Positions 6,171-7,661 of a DNA stretch of 7,661 nt are shown piece by piece; positions within the stretch are counted from its first letter, which is position 1, and each line of letters opens with the position of its first letter. The DNA comes from JBJXGC01 sp046154545 (lineage in GTDB: Bacteria > Chloroflexota > Dehalococcoidia > Tepidiformales > Tepidiformaceae). The stretch is taken from contig JBJXGC010000287.1 in the NCBI GenBank assembly GCA_046154545.1, positions 1 to 7,661 of the forward strand. The letters run 5' to 3'. A program made the translations under genes and the position numbers. Below the pieces are notes generated by a model, which worked only from the letters and a program-made list of their open reading frames with translations, had not been told where the DNA came from and did not search any database.

Positions 6171-6264
6171 GGACCAGAGCCCTCCCTGGCGGTCGGGCTA
6201 AGGATGCGTGAGCGGCGCGTTTCGCAGTCGTCCTTAGCCCGACTGCGAAGGAGGGCTCTGGTCC
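6171..6264. repeat. 94-bp imperfect palindrome (REPIN-like inverted repeat pair)
   Basis: Two 34-nt arms (6171-6204 and 6231-6264) face each other across a 26-nt loop. The outer 15 bp are exact (GGACCAGAGCCCTCC, 6171-6185, against 6250-6264), and so are the inner 13 bp (GTCGGGCTAAGGA, 6192-6204, against 6231-6243). The six positions between them give three Watson-Crick pairs, one G-T and two mismatches, so 31 of 34 positions pair canonically. Within the right half a second hairpin is possible: TTCGCAGTC (6221-6229) with GACTGCGAA (6241-6249), 11-nt loop, which excludes the inner part of the large stem. The lack of a T-tract argues against a simple terminator. The structure matches a pair of inverted REP units; no RAYT transposase is in the window. 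Confidence 0.8.
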
Positions 6265-6334
6265 GCGCCCGTTCCCTGGAGTCGTAGCAACACCTCGAAC
6301 CCGCACCCGTGGACGCCCCGGCCCCGTGCCGGGC

Positions 6335-6343
6335 TGATACACT
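6335..6343 (+). promoter_or_regulatory. Putative extended -10 promoter of carboxylesterase
   Basis: TGATACACT combines the extended element TGn (6335-6337) with TACACT (6338-6343), a good -10-like box. Transcription would begin near 6350, giving a leader of about 29 nt that contains the strong ribosome site GGAGGA (6365-6370) eight bases before the ATG. No -35 match at normal spacing was found. Confidence 0.5.
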
Positions 6344-6378
6344 CGCCCCAACCGCCCGCCATTCGGAGGACACCCACC

Positions 6379-7661
6379 ATGACCATCGTTTCGACAACCG
6401 CCGGCCATCTCCGCGGCGCCGCCGAGGGCGCCCTCCACGTCTTCCGCGGCATCCCCTTCGCTAAACCGCCCGTCGGTGACCTCCGCTTCCGCGCGCCCCA
6501 GCCCCCGGAGCCGTGGACCGGCGTACGCGACGCGCTCGCCTTCCGCCCGGCCGCCCTCCAGGTCGCGTCGCCGGTGGGGGCAGCGCTGGCCATGGACATC
6601 GACGCGACGGACGAAGACTGCCTCTACCTCAACGTCTGGACGCCCTCGCCGGAGGGCCGCAGGCCGGTCATGGTCTGGGTCCACGGCGGCGCCTTCGTCA
6701 TCGGCTCCGGCTCCCAGCCGCTCTACGATGGCTCCGGGCTCGCCGCCCGCGGCGACGTCGTCGTCGTGACCCTGAACTACCGCCTCGGCCTCTTCGGCTT
6801 CCTCCATGGCAAGACGCTCTGCGGAGACGCCCTCGATTCGACCGGCAACGAGGCGATCCTCGACCAGGTAGCTGCCCTCCGCTGGGTGCGCGACGAGATC
6901 GCGGCCTTCGGCGGCGACCCGGACAACGTGACCGTCTTCGGCGAATCGGCCGGGGCTATCAGCGTGGCCGCCTTGCTCGGCATGCCCGCCGCCCGCGGCC
7001 TCTTCCAGAAGGCGATCCTCGAAAGCGGCTCGGCCAACCTGGTCGCCACCGCCACGGCCGCGAGCGAAACGGCGGCGAAGATCCTCGCCCACTTCGGCCT
7101 CGAACCAGCCGAGGCCCACAGGCTCCGCGCGATCCCGGCCGCTGATCTGCTCGAAGCGCAGACGGCCGTCACGCCCCGCACCTCGGGGGTCGCCTACGGA
7201 CCGGTGATCGACGGGGATGTCCTGCCGCGCTCCCCCTTCGACGCGGTCGCTGCCGGCGAGACGCGTGGCGTCGCCCTCCTCGGCGGGACGACGATGGACG
7301 AGCTAAAGCTCTTCGCCTTCATGGACCCCGGCGTCTTCCAGCTCGACGAAGACGGCCTCCAGGCCCGGATCGAAGCCGTCCTCCCCGGCCGTGGGGCCGC
7401 GGCCATCGCCACCTACCGTTCCGCCCGCGAGGGCCGCGGCGAACCCGTGACCCCGTTCGAAACCTACGAAGCGATCATGACCGACAACGCCATGCGCTAT
7501 CCCGTGAACCGGCTCCTCGAACTCCAGGCGGCCCACACGCCCCAGGTGTACGCCTACCTCTTCACCCACCCCTCGCCATCACTGGGCGGGATGCTGGGCG
7601 CCTGCCACGCGATCGACCTCCCCTTCGTCTTCGGCACCTACGGACTGGAGGCGATGAAGAC
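6379..7661 (+). CDS. Type-B carboxylesterase (alpha/beta hydrolase, para-nitrobenzyl-esterase-like), 3' partial
   Basis: The frame is open from ATG 6379 to the window edge: 427 codons of a family usually near 500 aa, so roughly the last 15% is missing. The enzyme hydrolyses carboxylic esters. Family marks in order: an N-terminal strand and FRGIPFAKPPVGDLRFRAPQP (about 22-42), EDCLYLNVW (79-87, C81 the usual disulphide/conserved cysteine), oxyanion-hole HGGAF (102-106), nucleophile elbow GESAG (188-192) with S190, the catalytic acid as E308 in TTMDELKLF, and the catalytic histidine H410 in CHAIDLPFVFG. The full triad is therefore visible despite the truncation. No signal peptide precedes the first strand, so it is probably cytoplasmic. 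The start is supported by GGAGGA eight bases upstream. It forms its own transcription unit in this window. Substrate cannot be named. Confidence 0.95.
   Translation, partial: MTIVSTTAGHLRGAAEGALHVFRGIPFAKPPVGDLRFRAPQPPEPWTGVRDALAFRPAALQVASPVGAALAMDIDATDEDCLYLNVWTPSPEGRRPVMVWVHGGAFVIGSGSQPLYDGSGLAARGDVVVVTLNYRLGLFGFLHGKTLCGDALDSTGNEAILDQVAALRWVRDEIAAFGGDPDNVTVFGESAGAISVAALLGMPAARGLFQKAILESGSANLVATATAASETAAKILAHFGLEPAEAHRLRAIPAADLLEAQTAVTPRTSGVAYGPVIDGDVLPRSPFDAVAAGETRGVALLGGTTMDELKLFAFMDPGVFQLDEDGLQARIEAVLPGRGAAAIATYRSAREGRGEPVTPFETYEAIMTDNAMRYPVNRLLELQAAHTPQVYAYLFTHPSPSLGGMLGACHAIDLPFVFGTYGLEAMK

Larger units (their letters stand above)
6032..6378. other. Intergenic gap between GNAT gene and carboxylesterase
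   Basis: This 347-bp stretch has no convincing gene. Bases 6032-6170 show no conserved motif; a minus-strand open frame passes through (VADVMRRLLDLARANG and neighbouring residues) but has no ribosome site and continues antisense into both flanking genes. The middle is occupied by the 94-bp palindrome (6171-6264). Bases 6265-6378 carry the esterase promoter and ribosome site. No T-rich intrinsic terminator was found for the GNAT gene. Confidence 0.5.

Noticed and set aside
6171..6264. Reading the palindrome as a classical rho-independent terminator
   Set aside because: No run of T follows either arm, and it lies 140 bp past the GNAT stop; the stem is far longer than typical terminators.
5929..7119. 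A 396-codon open frame on the - strand across the GNAT end, the palindrome and the esterase
   Set aside because: It is antisense to the esterase, whose catalytic motifs are complete, and its translation is low-complexity. The stretch VADVMRRLLDLARANG looks protein-like but has no start with a ribosome site and no conserved continuation.

Overview
The window is uniformly GC-rich, with coding strands dominated by C- and G-ending codons. It carries stand-alone catabolic genes typical of a free-living heterotroph with many acyl-CoA and xenobiotic enzymes. The two-domain CaiB/BaiF CoA-transferase, the -10-like boxes close to starts and one apparently leaderless gene fit a high-GC Chloroflexota (Dehalococcoidia-like) genome best. 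Actinomycetota or another high-GC phylum cannot be excluded, because there is no rRNA or marker gene here. No tRNA, rRNA, CRISPR array, phage gene or transposase was found.

Layout from left to right: (1) the 3' part of a PPOX-type split-barrel flavin/F420 protein, + strand, to 477; (2) a 323-bp gap ending in a likely promoter; (3) a complete class I-type cytochrome P450, 801-1985, +; (4) a repeat-bearing stretch, about 1986-2212; (5) on the - strand, a degraded type II toxin-antitoxin pair: an intact 70-aa antitoxin-like ORF (2287-2499) and only the first ~26 codons of a ParE/RelE-like toxin (2213-2290), after which the frame runs into repeat sequence; (6) a GC-rich segment with a 10-bp word repeated twice directly and once inverted (2530-2594); (7) on the - strand, an operon of a 796-aa tandem CoA-transferase (3087-5477) and a translationally coupled 119-aa protein of unknown function (2731-3090); (8) a 56-bp divergent promoter region; (9) a GNAT acetyltransferase, +, 5534-6031; (10) a 347-bp gap with a striking 94-bp imperfect palindrome (6171-6264) and then a promoter; (11) the first 427 codons of a type-B carboxylesterase, +, running off the right edge.

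The P450, the CoA-transferase and the esterase could act together on oxidised or esterified small molecules: ester hydrolysis, hydroxylation, then CoA activation by transfer. They are transcribed as separate units and nothing here names a substrate, so this is only context. The parts worth most attention are the truncated toxin with a surviving, apparently leaderless antitoxin; the REPIN-like palindrome with a nested alternative hairpin; the CoA-transferase, in which only one half keeps the nucleophilic aspartate; and the small protein coupled to it. I see no convincing new defence or mobile system.
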